Shown here one piece after another: positions 56,797-64,000 of a DNA stretch of 64,000 nucleotides. A model generated the notes under the pieces. That model searched no databases and was not told where the DNA came from. It saw only the letters and a list, made by a program, of their open reading frames with translations. Source of the DNA: Celeribacter ethanolicus. GTDB lineage: Bacteria; Pseudomonadota; Alphaproteobacteria; Rhodobacterales; Rhodobacteraceae. The position numbers and the translations under genes were made by a program. How positions within the stretch are numbered: the first letter of the stretch is position 1; each line of letters starts with the position of its first letter. Where the stretch lies: assembly GCF_001550095.1 (NCBI RefSeq), contig NZ_LRUC01000052.1, forward strand, positions 62,001-126,000, written 5' to 3'.

Positions 56797-56861
56797 TTCT
56801 CTCGTTCGTGACAGGGACGAATCACACGCATCTAAATAATGTCTTTAGGTTAGGTTCATAT

Positions 56862-56878
56862 CTTAAGTATGTATACTT
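56862..56878. promoter_or_regulatory. AAGTAT-GT-ATACTT palindrome in the divergent promoter
   Basis: CTTAAGTATGTATACTT contains the perfect 6-bp arms AAGTAT (56865-56870) and ATACTT (56873-56878). Related CTAAAGTATA elements lie before both LLG-repeat genes. It is a candidate operator for the local response regulator or the promoter core of the glycosyltransferase gene. Confidence 0.4.
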
Positions 56879-56949
56879 TTTTCTCTTTTGGGGTGGCATA
56901 TTTTCTGCCAACAGGCTTTTCTGGAAGCCGCCACATAAAGAGAACAGAC

Positions 56950-58185
56950 ATGACCAAGCCCACAATCGTCTTCGCCGGCTCCGTCTACCCCGGGCAATTC
57001 GGCGGGCTCTGCGATTATCTGCGCAGCAATGGCCTGGCAGACAGCTATTTCCTGACCACACCGGGGTATCGAAACAAGAATCTGCACCACGGGCCGCATA
57101 TTCTGGGCTTTACCCCCGACGGCAAAATCGTCGGACCGCAAAGCTATTACTATTCGGCAAAGGTCGAGCGTTCCGCGCGTATTTCACGCGGGCTCCTGAA
57201 GGCGCTCAAAACCTTCGAGACACATAAGAAGATCGACGTCGTGGTCACACATTCTCTGTGGGGCGCGCCGCATTTCCTTTACGATGAAATCGACGCAGCG
57301 ATTGTCAGCTATATCGAATTCCCGAGCTATCGTGCGCATGGCTGGGACCCGTCCTACCCGCCAGACGAGGCGCAGCGGATCGGGGATCGCAACATGGAAA
57401 TGCTGCATTTCCACCAGGCGCTGTGCAGCGATCTGGTGATCTGCCCGAGCCATCACGCCAAATCCATGTTCCCGCAGGCCCTGAGGTCGAATATCGAAGT
57501 GCAGCTCGAAGGGTTCGATTTCGCCTCCGATCCGACACCGGAGCCTGCGGACGCCCCGCGCCCCTTCACCATCGGCTTTTCCGCGCGCGATCTGTCGAGC
57601 GCGAAAGGCTTCGAGACCTATGTGCGCCTCGTGGACCAGCTTGTCGCGCGCGGCGTCGAGGCCGAGTTCATCGCTCTGGGAGACGCCGAGGCCACAACCT
57701 ACGGCTTTGAAGCGCAATGGGTCGCGCGTCACTACGACGGGGCCGTGGCCTCGTTCCGCGATCACCTTTTGCGCGTCTACCCTCATGCGGCAGAGAAGAT
57801 CCGCTTCCCCGGCAAGCTGCCTTACGATGAGTTCGTCCGCGAAATCTCCGGGATCGACCTGTTTCTCTATCCGCTCAAATACGGTGTGGCGAATTGGGGG
57901 CTGGTGGAAATCCTCGGACGGGGCGGCTGTGTGATCGCCCCGGATCGCGGCTATGCCGCCGAGCTCATTCAGGATGACGTCAACGGACGGCTTCTGCCCG
58001 ATGACGATGCGGCGTGGATCGCGGAAATCCTTGCCCTGATGGACGACCCGGCACGCCGCTACCGCTATGGCACCGCGGCGCGCCAATTGGCCCGACAGGC
58101 CTACAGCCTGGCCGCCGTCGCCCCGCGCTACATGCGGCTCTTCCGCCTCGCGATGGACAACCGGCGCGCCCGTTCGGCAGGTTAG
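56950..58185 (+). CDS. Glycosyltransferase, family 4-like
   Basis: This 411-residue protein has two Rossmann-type halves of a GT-B glycosyltransferase. The N-terminal half has 'AGSVYPGQFGGLCDYL' near residue 8; the C-terminal half has 'IGFSARDLSSAKGFETY' near 200 and the donor-binding 'NWGLVEILGRGGCVIAPDRG' landmarks (LVEILGRG) near 318. It would transfer a sugar from a nucleotide donor in the cytoplasm. The ATG at 56950 fits the family start. Its stop overlaps the convergent Omp85-like gene by four bases. In this locus it could glycosylate the repeat proteins or make an exopolysaccharide; this is not shown by the sequence. Confidence 0.85.
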   Translation: MTKPTIVFAGSVYPGQFGGLCDYLRSNGLADSYFLTTPGYRNKNLHHGPHILGFTPDGKIVGPQSYYYSAKVERSARISRGLLKALKTFETHKKIDVVVTHSLWGAPHFLYDEIDAAIVSYIEFPSYRAHGWDPSYPPDEAQRIGDRNMEMLHFHQALCSDLVICPSHHAKSMFPQALRSNIEVQLEGFDFASDPTPEPADAPRPFTIGFSARDLSSAKGFETYVRLVDQLVARGVEAEFIALGDAEATTYGFEAQWVARHYDGAVASFRDHLLRVYPHAAEKIRFPGKLPYDEFVREISGIDLFLYPLKYGVANWGLVEILGRGGCVIAPDRGYAAELIQDDVNGRLLPDDDAAWIAEILALMDDPARRYRYGTAARQLARQAYSLAAVAPRYMRLFRLAMDNRRARSAG

Positions 58186-59501
58186 AAACGGGTGCTGATG
58201 CTGAACCCGAAGGCTTGGGTCTCGTCCCCGTCTTCCTGTTCCAGTGGCTTGGCCAGATAAAGCGACACGGGCGTGTTTCCGACATCGAGCGTCAGGGTCA
58301 GCCCCACACTCGTGCGCCGATGCCAACCGTCGTCGATGCCTCCCGACAGGGTATTGTCCAGCCCCCAGGCCGCCCCGCTGTCGAGGAAGACGCCGCCGCG
58401 CAGAGGGGCATTCCAGACATCGCCGAATTCCTGTTGCAGCTCCAGAGACCCGACAAAGAACTGATTGCCGCCTAGGGCATCGCCGCTGTCGCGCGGCCCG
58501 ATCCCGCGCGGCGCAAAGCCGCGAAAGGTGTTCGCGCCGGGGAAATAGCGGTCGATCCCCCGCGTGTCATTGTCGTCCAGCCCATGAACCTTGCCGCCGT
58601 TCAGCCCGACCAGAAGGCTCAACCCGTCCGCGAGCGGCAGCGTGGCATTGGCCTGAACCCGGGTGTCGAACAGGCGCTCATCGGAACCGTAATTCCAGAG
58701 GTACTGGTCGAGCCGAAGGCGATAGGCCCCCTGCCCGCCGAAGATCGGCTCACCGTAGGACAGCGACATATGCAGGAAAGGCTCGGAAATGCTGTCCGTC
58801 TCCTCCTGAACCAATAGCGCGCTCGCCCCGGCCTCGACATCGAAAAGCCGATAGTCGCGATAGCCGATCCCGGTCTCGATCCGAAGCGCATCCGATGGCG
58901 TCCAGGCGACAAAGACCTCGCCCAGGATTTGCTCCTGCGTGTAGCTGACATCGTCATACTCGCGCCGCATCGCCGAGAAGCGCAGCCCCAGATCGGTGTG
59001 AGCGTCAAAAGCATCCGCACGATAGAGCGCACCGGAAATCCGCTCCACCTCGTCATTGTAATCGAGGCTCAGCGTCGCGAAGGTTTTCGGCAGGAAATTG
59101 TACTGCTCGAAAGCGAGGCTCCCCAGAAGCCCGTCCTGCGAGTCGTAAGCCAGCATGGCTTCGATCTTGCCCGGACGAGTGTTGAGTTCCTGCACCTCGA
59201 TCACCAGCGTCTGCGCCTCGGTATAAAGGCGCACAGTTTCGAACACCCCGGTCGACATCAGACAGCCCTCGATGGCACGCAACTCAAGCGCGGAATAGGC
59301 CACCCCGGCCTCAACGCCACAGGTGGCCTGAATGTCGTCGGCGGGAATGAATTCCGCCCCCCGCACCTCGACGACCTGAGCCACGTTCGACCAGGCCGGC
59401 AGGCCGGACAACACGGTGCCGCTGAGCACCGCGCAGCAGGTGGCAAGCGCACCGAAAGAACCGGGACGGCCAAAGCGAAGGCCTTGTTTGAACTGCAACA
59501 C
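58182..59501 (-). CDS. Omp85-family outer-membrane protein with single POTRA domain
   Basis: This 439-residue protein has a signal-like N-terminus (about 1-38), one POTRA-like domain near residues 42-112 ('VVEVRGAEFIPADDI' onward), and a C-terminal beta-barrel with many alternating strands. The lid-lock motif of the Omp85 family is visible as 'FRGFAPRGIGPRD', and the protein ends in a terminal Phe ('SISTRF') as outer-membrane barrels do. BamA has five POTRA domains and TamA three, so this is a minimal form. The GTG at 59501 has GAGAG eight bases upstream. It is the last gene of the T1SS operon. It may insert or expose the exported protein at the surface. Confidence 0.82.
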   Translation of the reverse strand: MLQFKQGLRFGRPGSFGALATCCAVLSGTVLSGLPAWSNVAQVVEVRGAEFIPADDIQATCGVEAGVAYSALELRAIEGCLMSTGVFETVRLYTEAQTLVIEVQELNTRPGKIEAMLAYDSQDGLLGSLAFEQYNFLPKTFATLSLDYNDEVERISGALYRADAFDAHTDLGLRFSAMRREYDDVSYTQEQILGEVFVAWTPSDALRIETGIGYRDYRLFDVEAGASALLVQEETDSISEPFLHMSLSYGEPIFGGQGAYRLRLDQYLWNYGSDERLFDTRVQANATLPLADGLSLLVGLNGGKVHGLDDNDTRGIDRYFPGANTFRGFAPRGIGPRDSGDALGGNQFFVGSLELQQEFGDVWNAPLRGGVFLDSGAAWGLDNTLSGGIDDGWHRRTSVGLTLTLDVGNTPVSLYLAKPLEQEDGDETQAFGFSISTRF

Positions 59502-59538
59502 GTTGGGAACTCTCTTCGTCAGATGTCAGGAATGGCGC

Positions 59539-60717
59539 TTATCGCAGACGCGCCTTGATCAGAGGACGGGTCAAATAGCTCAGAACCGAGCGCTTGCCGC
59601 TTTCAATGTCCACCTGCGCGAGCATGCCGGGGCGGATGGCGTAGTGCTCGCCGTAGCGTTCGAGATAACTGCGTTCTGTCCGCACCATGACCCGGTAGAA
59701 ATCCTGCGGCCCCTGCGCGGTGTCTTCTTCCACCGTGTCCTCGGAAATTTGCGTCACCGTGCCACGCAAATCGCCATAGGTGGAAAAATCATAGGCGGTG
59801 ATCTTCACGCTCGCGGGCATGCCCGGCGCCACGAAGGCGACATCCCGTGGCAGAACCTTGGTCTCGATCAGAAGCTGATCGTCCGTGGGCGTGATCTCCA
59901 TGATCGGTTCGCCCGGTTTGATCACGCCGCCCAGCGTGGTGACCTCGATATTGTTCACCCGCCCGGCCACCGGAGAACGCAGTTCCGTGCGCTGATATTC
60001 ATCGCGTTTCTGAACCAGATCCTGTTCCAGAGACATCAGCTTGGCGCGCCGCTGTGCCAGATCCTTGTAAGCGTCCTGCACATAGACATTGCGGGTCTCG
60101 TTGATCTTGCCGTCCAGCTCCGCGAATTTCTGTTCGAGCTGCAAAAGGTCGATGCGGCTGACCGCCCCCTGCGCCGTGAGCGGGCTGGTGATGTCGATCT
60201 GTTGCCGGATCGTCGCCCGTTCCGCCTCAAGCGCCGAAAGAGACGCCTCCAGCTTGGTGCGCCGCGCCTCGAACAGGCGCAATTCGGTCGCCTCCGCCTC
60301 ATTCGGGTCGTCCCCGAAATCGAGCACCGGACGTTCCAGCACCTCCGCCTCCAGACGCGCCACTTCGGCACTCAGGGCGACGATTTCCGATTGGGTGGCA
60401 AGAAAGGCGGACTCGGAACGCGTCGGGTCAAGCCGCACCAGAACCTGCCCTTCATCGACGATGTCCCCTTCCTGCACCAGAAGCTCGGCGAGGATACCGC
60501 CTTCGAGGCTCTGAATGGTCTGCATCCGGCGCAGCGGAATGACCCGACCGTCGCCGCGAGTGATTTCGTTGACCTGCGCCAAAGCGGCCCAGCCGATCGC
60601 AATCGCAATGGACAGAACGATCAGTTTGATCGTAAGCCGGGCCTTTTTCAGCGTCTGACGGCGATAGCTGCCGTCAATGTAGCTGGTTTCGATCAGGTCT
60701 GTATGACTGGTGCTCAT
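59539..60717 (-). CDS. Type I secretion HlyD-family adaptor
   Basis: This 392-residue membrane-fusion protein has one N-terminal helix near residues 28-50, a long periplasmic coiled coil ('LVQKRDEYQRTELRSPVAGRV'; landmarks KRDEYQ and SPVAGRV), and a beta-barrel end with 'YAIRPGMLAQVDIESG' near 360. This is the LapC/HlyD pattern. It links the ABC exporter to the outer-membrane channel. It overlaps the ABC gene by four bases and is followed 37 bp later by the Omp85-like gene. Confidence 0.93.
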   Translation of the reverse strand: MSTSHTDLIETSYIDGSYRRQTLKKARLTIKLIVLSIAIAIGWAALAQVNEITRGDGRVIPLRRMQTIQSLEGGILAELLVQEGDIVDEGQVLVRLDPTRSESAFLATQSEIVALSAEVARLEAEVLERPVLDFGDDPNEAEATELRLFEARRTKLEASLSALEAERATIRQQIDITSPLTAQGAVSRIDLLQLEQKFAELDGKINETRNVYVQDAYKDLAQRRAKLMSLEQDLVQKRDEYQRTELRSPVAGRVNNIEVTTLGGVIKPGEPIMEITPTDDQLLIETKVLPRDVAFVAPGMPASVKITAYDFSTYGDLRGTVTQISEDTVEEDTAQGPQDFYRVMVRTERSYLERYGEHYAIRPGMLAQVDIESGKRSVLSYLTRPLIKARLR

Positions 60718-62852
60718 GTCACAGCTTTAACCGGATGTTTCTGTACGGAAGTCGCACGGGCGGCATTGAGGATTTTCAAGAGATCGCCATCTCGTGCCAC
60801 ACGGCCCTCCTTGAGGACGATCGCCCGCTCGGTCAGGCTCAGCAATTCCCGTTTATGGGTCGAAATGATCGTCGTGCGCCCTTGCAGCCATTCCTTGAGA
60901 TGCGCAATCACCTTGGCTTCGGTGACGTGATCGAAGGCGGAGGTGGGCTCATCCAGCAGAACGATCTTCGGGTCCTGCAACAGGATGCGCGCCAGACCGA
61001 TCGACTGTCTTTGCCCGCCGGAAACATTGCTGTTGCCGGTGAGTTGCAAATCGAGCCCGCGCACATGGCGGCGCACGAACTCGCCCAGCCCGACGGCATC
61101 CAGCGCCTCAAGCAGCTCGTCATCGCTATGGGTGCCGTGGTCGAGCAGGAGGTTGTCGCGCAGCGTCCCTTGGAACAGGGCCACGCTCTGCGGCAGATAG
61201 CCGATCTGGCGGCGCCGGTCGATCGGGTCGATCTGGCTCATCGCGAGATTGTCCAGAAGAACGCTGCCGGTGGCCGGATCGGTCAGACCGGACAGAAGAC
61301 GCAGCAGGGTCGATTTGCCCGCCCCGTTGCCGCCCAGAAGCGCGACATGCTCCCCGGCCTTGATCTCGAGCGCGGGAATGGAGATCACCGGCGGCGCGGA
61401 GGGATCGTGACGATAGGTCACCTCTTCGAGAGCAAACGCCCCCGAGAGGTTCGGCGCACGCACGAAATGGCGGTCGGACGGGCGCTCGACCGGAAGCGAC
61501 ATGATCTTGTCGAGCCCTTCCATCGCGGCCCGCACATGTTGCCAACGCGCCAGAAGGCCCGAGACCTGCCCCATCGGCGACATGGTGCGGCTCGACAGAA
61601 GCGTACAGGCGATGAGCGAGCCAACGGTCAGTTCCCCGGCACTGATCAGATAAACGCCAGTGATGATCACCCCGGCATAGGCGACTTTTTGCACCGCGCT
61701 GACCATGTTGGTCATCAGCGAGGTGATCTCGCGGGTGCGCACGGCGGTGGTCGCCATGGTGGCCGTCAACTGCGCATGGGCGCGTTGCAACCGGCCCTCG
61801 GCGCGCGCGGCCTTGACGGTTTCGAGGTTCGAGATGGTTTCCAGCAACAGTCCGTTGAGCGCCGCCCCTTCACGGGTATTTTCGCGCGAGGCTGCCGCCA
61901 GACGTTTTTGCAGGAAAATCCCCGGCAGAACGGTCAGGATGACACCGGCCAGAACGACAAGGGCAATCGGCCCGCCGATGAAGGCGATGATGCCGACAAA
62001 GATCAGCACGAAAGGCAGATCGCAGATCGCGGTCACGGTGGAGGAGGTGAAAAACTCCCGCACCGTCGCGAAATCACGCACCTGATTGGCAAAGACGCCA
62101 GACGAGCCGGGCTGATGCGCCAGACGCATATTGGCGACCTTGTTGAACAATTGCGCCGAGAGCCGCAGATCGAGATCACGCCCGGACACGTCGACCAGAG
62201 AGGCGCGCACGATCCGAAGCGCCACTTCGAGCACAATGGCGATGCCGACGCCGCTGGCGAGAATCCACAGCGTGTCGAAGGCGTTGTTCGGCACCACCCG
62301 GTCGTAGACCTGCATGGAAAACAGCGCCGTCGCGATCGCCAGAATATTGGCCGCCAGAGAGGCCAGCATCACATCGCGGTACACCCACCAGTTTTCCATC
62401 ACCGGGCCGAAAATCCAGTGACGCCCGTCCTTCTTCTTCTGGTCCAGTCGATTGGACACGATATCGAGCGGCTTCGAGATCAGGATGCGCCCGTCAAAAC
62501 GCTCTTCGAGCGTCGCCCGATCCCAGATCGCGCGCCCACCGCCGGCTTCCGGCAGGATGACCTTGGCCTCGGTGTCGGACAGGGCCTCAAGGACGACAAT
62601 GTGCCCCTCTTTCAGAAACAGCAGAACCGGCAGGCTGTGTGTCGGGAAGGCACTGAGGCTTTCACGGCTGATCCGGCAGCTCATATTGGCGCGCCGCAGC
62701 GCGCTCGGCGCCAGATCGGGGCTCATACGCTCCCCGGCCTTCGCCGGCAGACCGTCGGTGAGTTGCGCCAGAGATGTGGAAACGCCCTGAACCCGGCATA
62801 GCTCGATCAACCCGAGGGCAAGTGGGTCTGATATGAATTGTTCTTGTTTCAA
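60714..62852 (-). CDS. Type I secretion ABC exporter (LapB-type) with C39-like domain
   Basis: This 712-residue exporter has an N-terminal C39-like domain (about 1-130) that lacks the catalytic cysteine expected of C39 peptidases, so it should recognise but not cleave substrates. Six membrane helices follow (about 155-440), then an ATPase with Walker A 'GGNGAGKST', signature 'NVSGGQRQSIGLARI' and Walker B 'IVLLDEPTSAFD'. The layout matches LapB-type adhesin exporters. The neighbouring repeat proteins are the obvious candidate substrates. It is followed by the HlyD gene with an ATGA overlap. Confidence 0.94.
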   Translation of the reverse strand: MKQEQFISDPLALGLIELCRVQGVSTSLAQLTDGLPAKAGERMSPDLAPSALRRANMSCRISRESLSAFPTHSLPVLLFLKEGHIVVLEALSDTEAKVILPEAGGGRAIWDRATLEERFDGRILISKPLDIVSNRLDQKKKDGRHWIFGPVMENWWVYRDVMLASLAANILAIATALFSMQVYDRVVPNNAFDTLWILASGVGIAIVLEVALRIVRASLVDVSGRDLDLRLSAQLFNKVANMRLAHQPGSSGVFANQVRDFATVREFFTSSTVTAICDLPFVLIFVGIIAFIGGPIALVVLAGVILTVLPGIFLQKRLAAASRENTREGAALNGLLLETISNLETVKAARAEGRLQRAHAQLTATMATTAVRTREITSLMTNMVSAVQKVAYAGVIITGVYLISAGELTVGSLIACTLLSSRTMSPMGQVSGLLARWQHVRAAMEGLDKIMSLPVERPSDRHFVRAPNLSGAFALEEVTYRHDPSAPPVISIPALEIKAGEHVALLGGNGAGKSTLLRLLSGLTDPATGSVLLDNLAMSQIDPIDRRRQIGYLPQSVALFQGTLRDNLLLDHGTHSDDELLEALDAVGLGEFVRRHVRGLDLQLTGNSNVSGGQRQSIGLARILLQDPKIVLLDEPTSAFDHVTEAKVIAHLKEWLQGRTTIISTHKRELLSLTERAIVLKEGRVARDGDLLKILNAARATSVQKHPVKAVT

Positions 62853-62874
62853 AGGTCCAATCCTCTCCCAGCCC

Positions 62875-64000
62875 TCATTGTCCGACCGATGACGACAGGA
62901 TCAATGTCCCCAGCACACCAAGGTCGCGCGCGGTCTCGTATTCCGTGCGTTTGCGTTCATCATAACTGTCGATCTGTTCAATCTCGGCATCGTAGAGATC
63001 GCGCCCCGTGGTCAGCAGATCAATCAATTCGCGCTGACCGCCGATGAACTGCTGTTCATAGGTGTCGAGGACCCGCTGGGATTCCGTCAGTTGCGCTGCG
63101 CGGGACATTTCGCTCCGACGCAGCATCTCAAGGCTGACCAGCGCGGTGGTCGCGGCATTGGTCAGATCCTTCTCGACCCCGCTCATCGTCGACTGGGCCG
63201 CGGCCAGCTCCAGTTCCGCCGCCTGAACTTCGCGCCGCCCCAGACCGCTCGAACTCAGATTCATGCTGGTCGCAATCCCGACCGCCGTGCGGCTGTTGCC
63301 ACCATCGAGATCGACACGCCCCTGCGCCTGAAGCGAGATCGTCGGGAAACGCGCGGCTTTTGCGGTCTCGACACCGGCTTCGGCCTCATCCGCCGCAGCG
63401 CGGGCGGCAATATAATCAGGGGAAATACGCACGGCTGTCTTCAGTCGCGCGGGGTCCTTGTAAATCTCCGCGAAACCGAGCGCGGGAATGTCGGCGACCC
63501 CGCCGGGATCGCGCCCGATGAGATAGGCGAGCTGCGACAGCGCCATCTGACGGTTGGCGACAAGCTGTGCCATCTGATCTTCGGCGCGGACAATCTCCAG
63601 ACGCGCGCGCGCAACCTCCGCCGCATCGCTCACACCTGCGCGGGCCCGATCTTCGGCCTGTTTGGCGATCCGGCGCGCAAAAGACAGGTAGTCGCGGGTG
63701 CGCGCGATCTTGCGGTCCATCACCTCGACATCGAGGAAATAGCCCGCCAGGTTGAATGTCAGATCCTCGACCGCCATTTTCAGATCGGAAATCGCCTGAA
63801 CCCGGACATGAGACGCGGCCTTGATCTCACTGCGGATCAGCCCCCAGTCGAACAGAACCTGCGTGACAGTGAGCGAAACGCCCGCCCCATCGCCATCGGT
63901 CGTGCTGCTCTCCGCCGAGAGGCTGATCGAAGGGAAATATGCGTCTCGCGCAGCCTGAATCTCGATGGTCCTGCGGCTGACCTGCTGACGCAGCGCATTC
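62875..64000 (-). CDS. TolC-family outer-membrane channel (5' end outside window)
   Basis: About 375 residues of a TolC-type protein are visible; the frame stays open to the last base of the window, so the start and signal peptide lie beyond it. The sequence has the long amphipathic helices and 'AYFPSISLSAES', 'VTQVLFDWG' and 'TVSLQAQGRVDL'-like barrel segments of the family, with the internal repeat typical of TolC. An internal ATG at 63777 is not the true start. It would provide the outer-membrane exit duct for the ABC/HlyD pair and possibly for the RND pump, which lacks its own channel. The gap to the ABC gene is 22 bp. Confidence 0.92.
   Translation of the reverse strand, partial: NALRQQVSRRTIEIQAARDAYFPSISLSAESSTTDGDGAGVSLTVTQVLFDWGLIRSEIKAASHVRVQAISDLKMAVEDLTFNLAGYFLDVEVMDRKIARTRDYLSFARRIAKQAEDRARAGVSDAAEVARARLEIVRAEDQMAQLVANRQMALSQLAYLIGRDPGGVADIPALGFAEIYKDPARLKTAVRISPDYIAARAAADEAEAGVETAKAARFPTISLQAQGRVDLDGGNSRTAVGIATSMNLSSSGLGRREVQAAELELAAAQSTMSGVEKDLTNAATTALVSLEMLRRSEMSRAAQLTESQRVLDTYEQQFIGGQRELIDLLTTGRDLYDAEIEQIDSYDERKRTEYETARDLGVLGTLILSSSVGQ

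Overview
The window looks like chromosomal DNA of an alphaproteobacterium of the Rhodobacterales (Roseobacter-group) type. The basis is high GC, tightly packed operons with 4-bp ATGA overlaps, a TauR-like MocR regulator beside a taurine-pyruvate-type aminotransferase, a cyoABCD-SURF1 block, an NnrU-family gene, and secretion proteins with the BapA-type N-terminal prefix. This assignment is inference from gene content; no rRNA or tRNA gene was recognised.

Layout. (1) 1-7813, + strand: a NitT/TauT-type ABC importer (binding protein cut by the window edge, ATPase, permease) followed without real gaps by a cytosine-deaminase-like amidohydrolase, an FAD-linked oxidase, two flavodoxin-fold NAD(P)H oxidoreductases, a 2-oxoglutarate/Fe(II) oxygenase-like protein and a creatininase-family hydrolase. 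It reads as one import-and-degrade operon for an unidentified, probably N-heterocyclic, compound. (2) 7914-20436: a polyamine-type ABC importer (- strand), a divergent MocR/TauR-like regulator, a small AT-richer islet with one orphan gene, a divergent aldehyde dehydrogenase / taurine-pyruvate-type aminotransferase pair, and ethanolamine ammonia-lyase eutBC. Both the MocR/importer and the aminotransferase/dehydrogenase intergenic regions carry the same direct repeat at 22-bp spacing, which suggests a regulon. (3) 20533-27706: a TetR repressor with a divergent RND efflux pair, then mntR and mntH with a near-consensus MntR operator. (4) 27760-40814, - strand: a full glycogen operon glgP-glgB-glgC-glgA-glgX-malQ-pgm. 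(5) 41074-48685: NnrU, a decayed ABC-ATPase region, heme O synthase, and the cytochrome bo3-type quinol oxidase cyoABCD with SURF1. (6) 49368-64000: two long repeat proteins with a shared N-terminal domain, a hybrid histidine kinase, a LuxR-type response regulator, a small receiver-like protein, a glycosyltransferase, and a type I secretion operon (TolC, ABC, HlyD) that also encodes a small one-POTRA Omp85-like barrel.

How the parts work together. Regions 1 and 2 couple ABC uptake to catabolism. In region 2, transamination of hypotaurine (or a related amine) and ethanolamine lyase could both yield acetaldehyde, which the aldehyde dehydrogenase would oxidise to acetate. Regions 3 to 5 are housekeeping functions: efflux, manganese homeostasis, carbon storage and respiration. 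Region 6 is the most unusual part. It looks like a dedicated surface-protein or biofilm locus in which LLG-repeat proteins would be exported by the neighbouring type I system and controlled by the neighbouring phosphorelay, with several intergenic regions sharing an AAGTAT-type motif.
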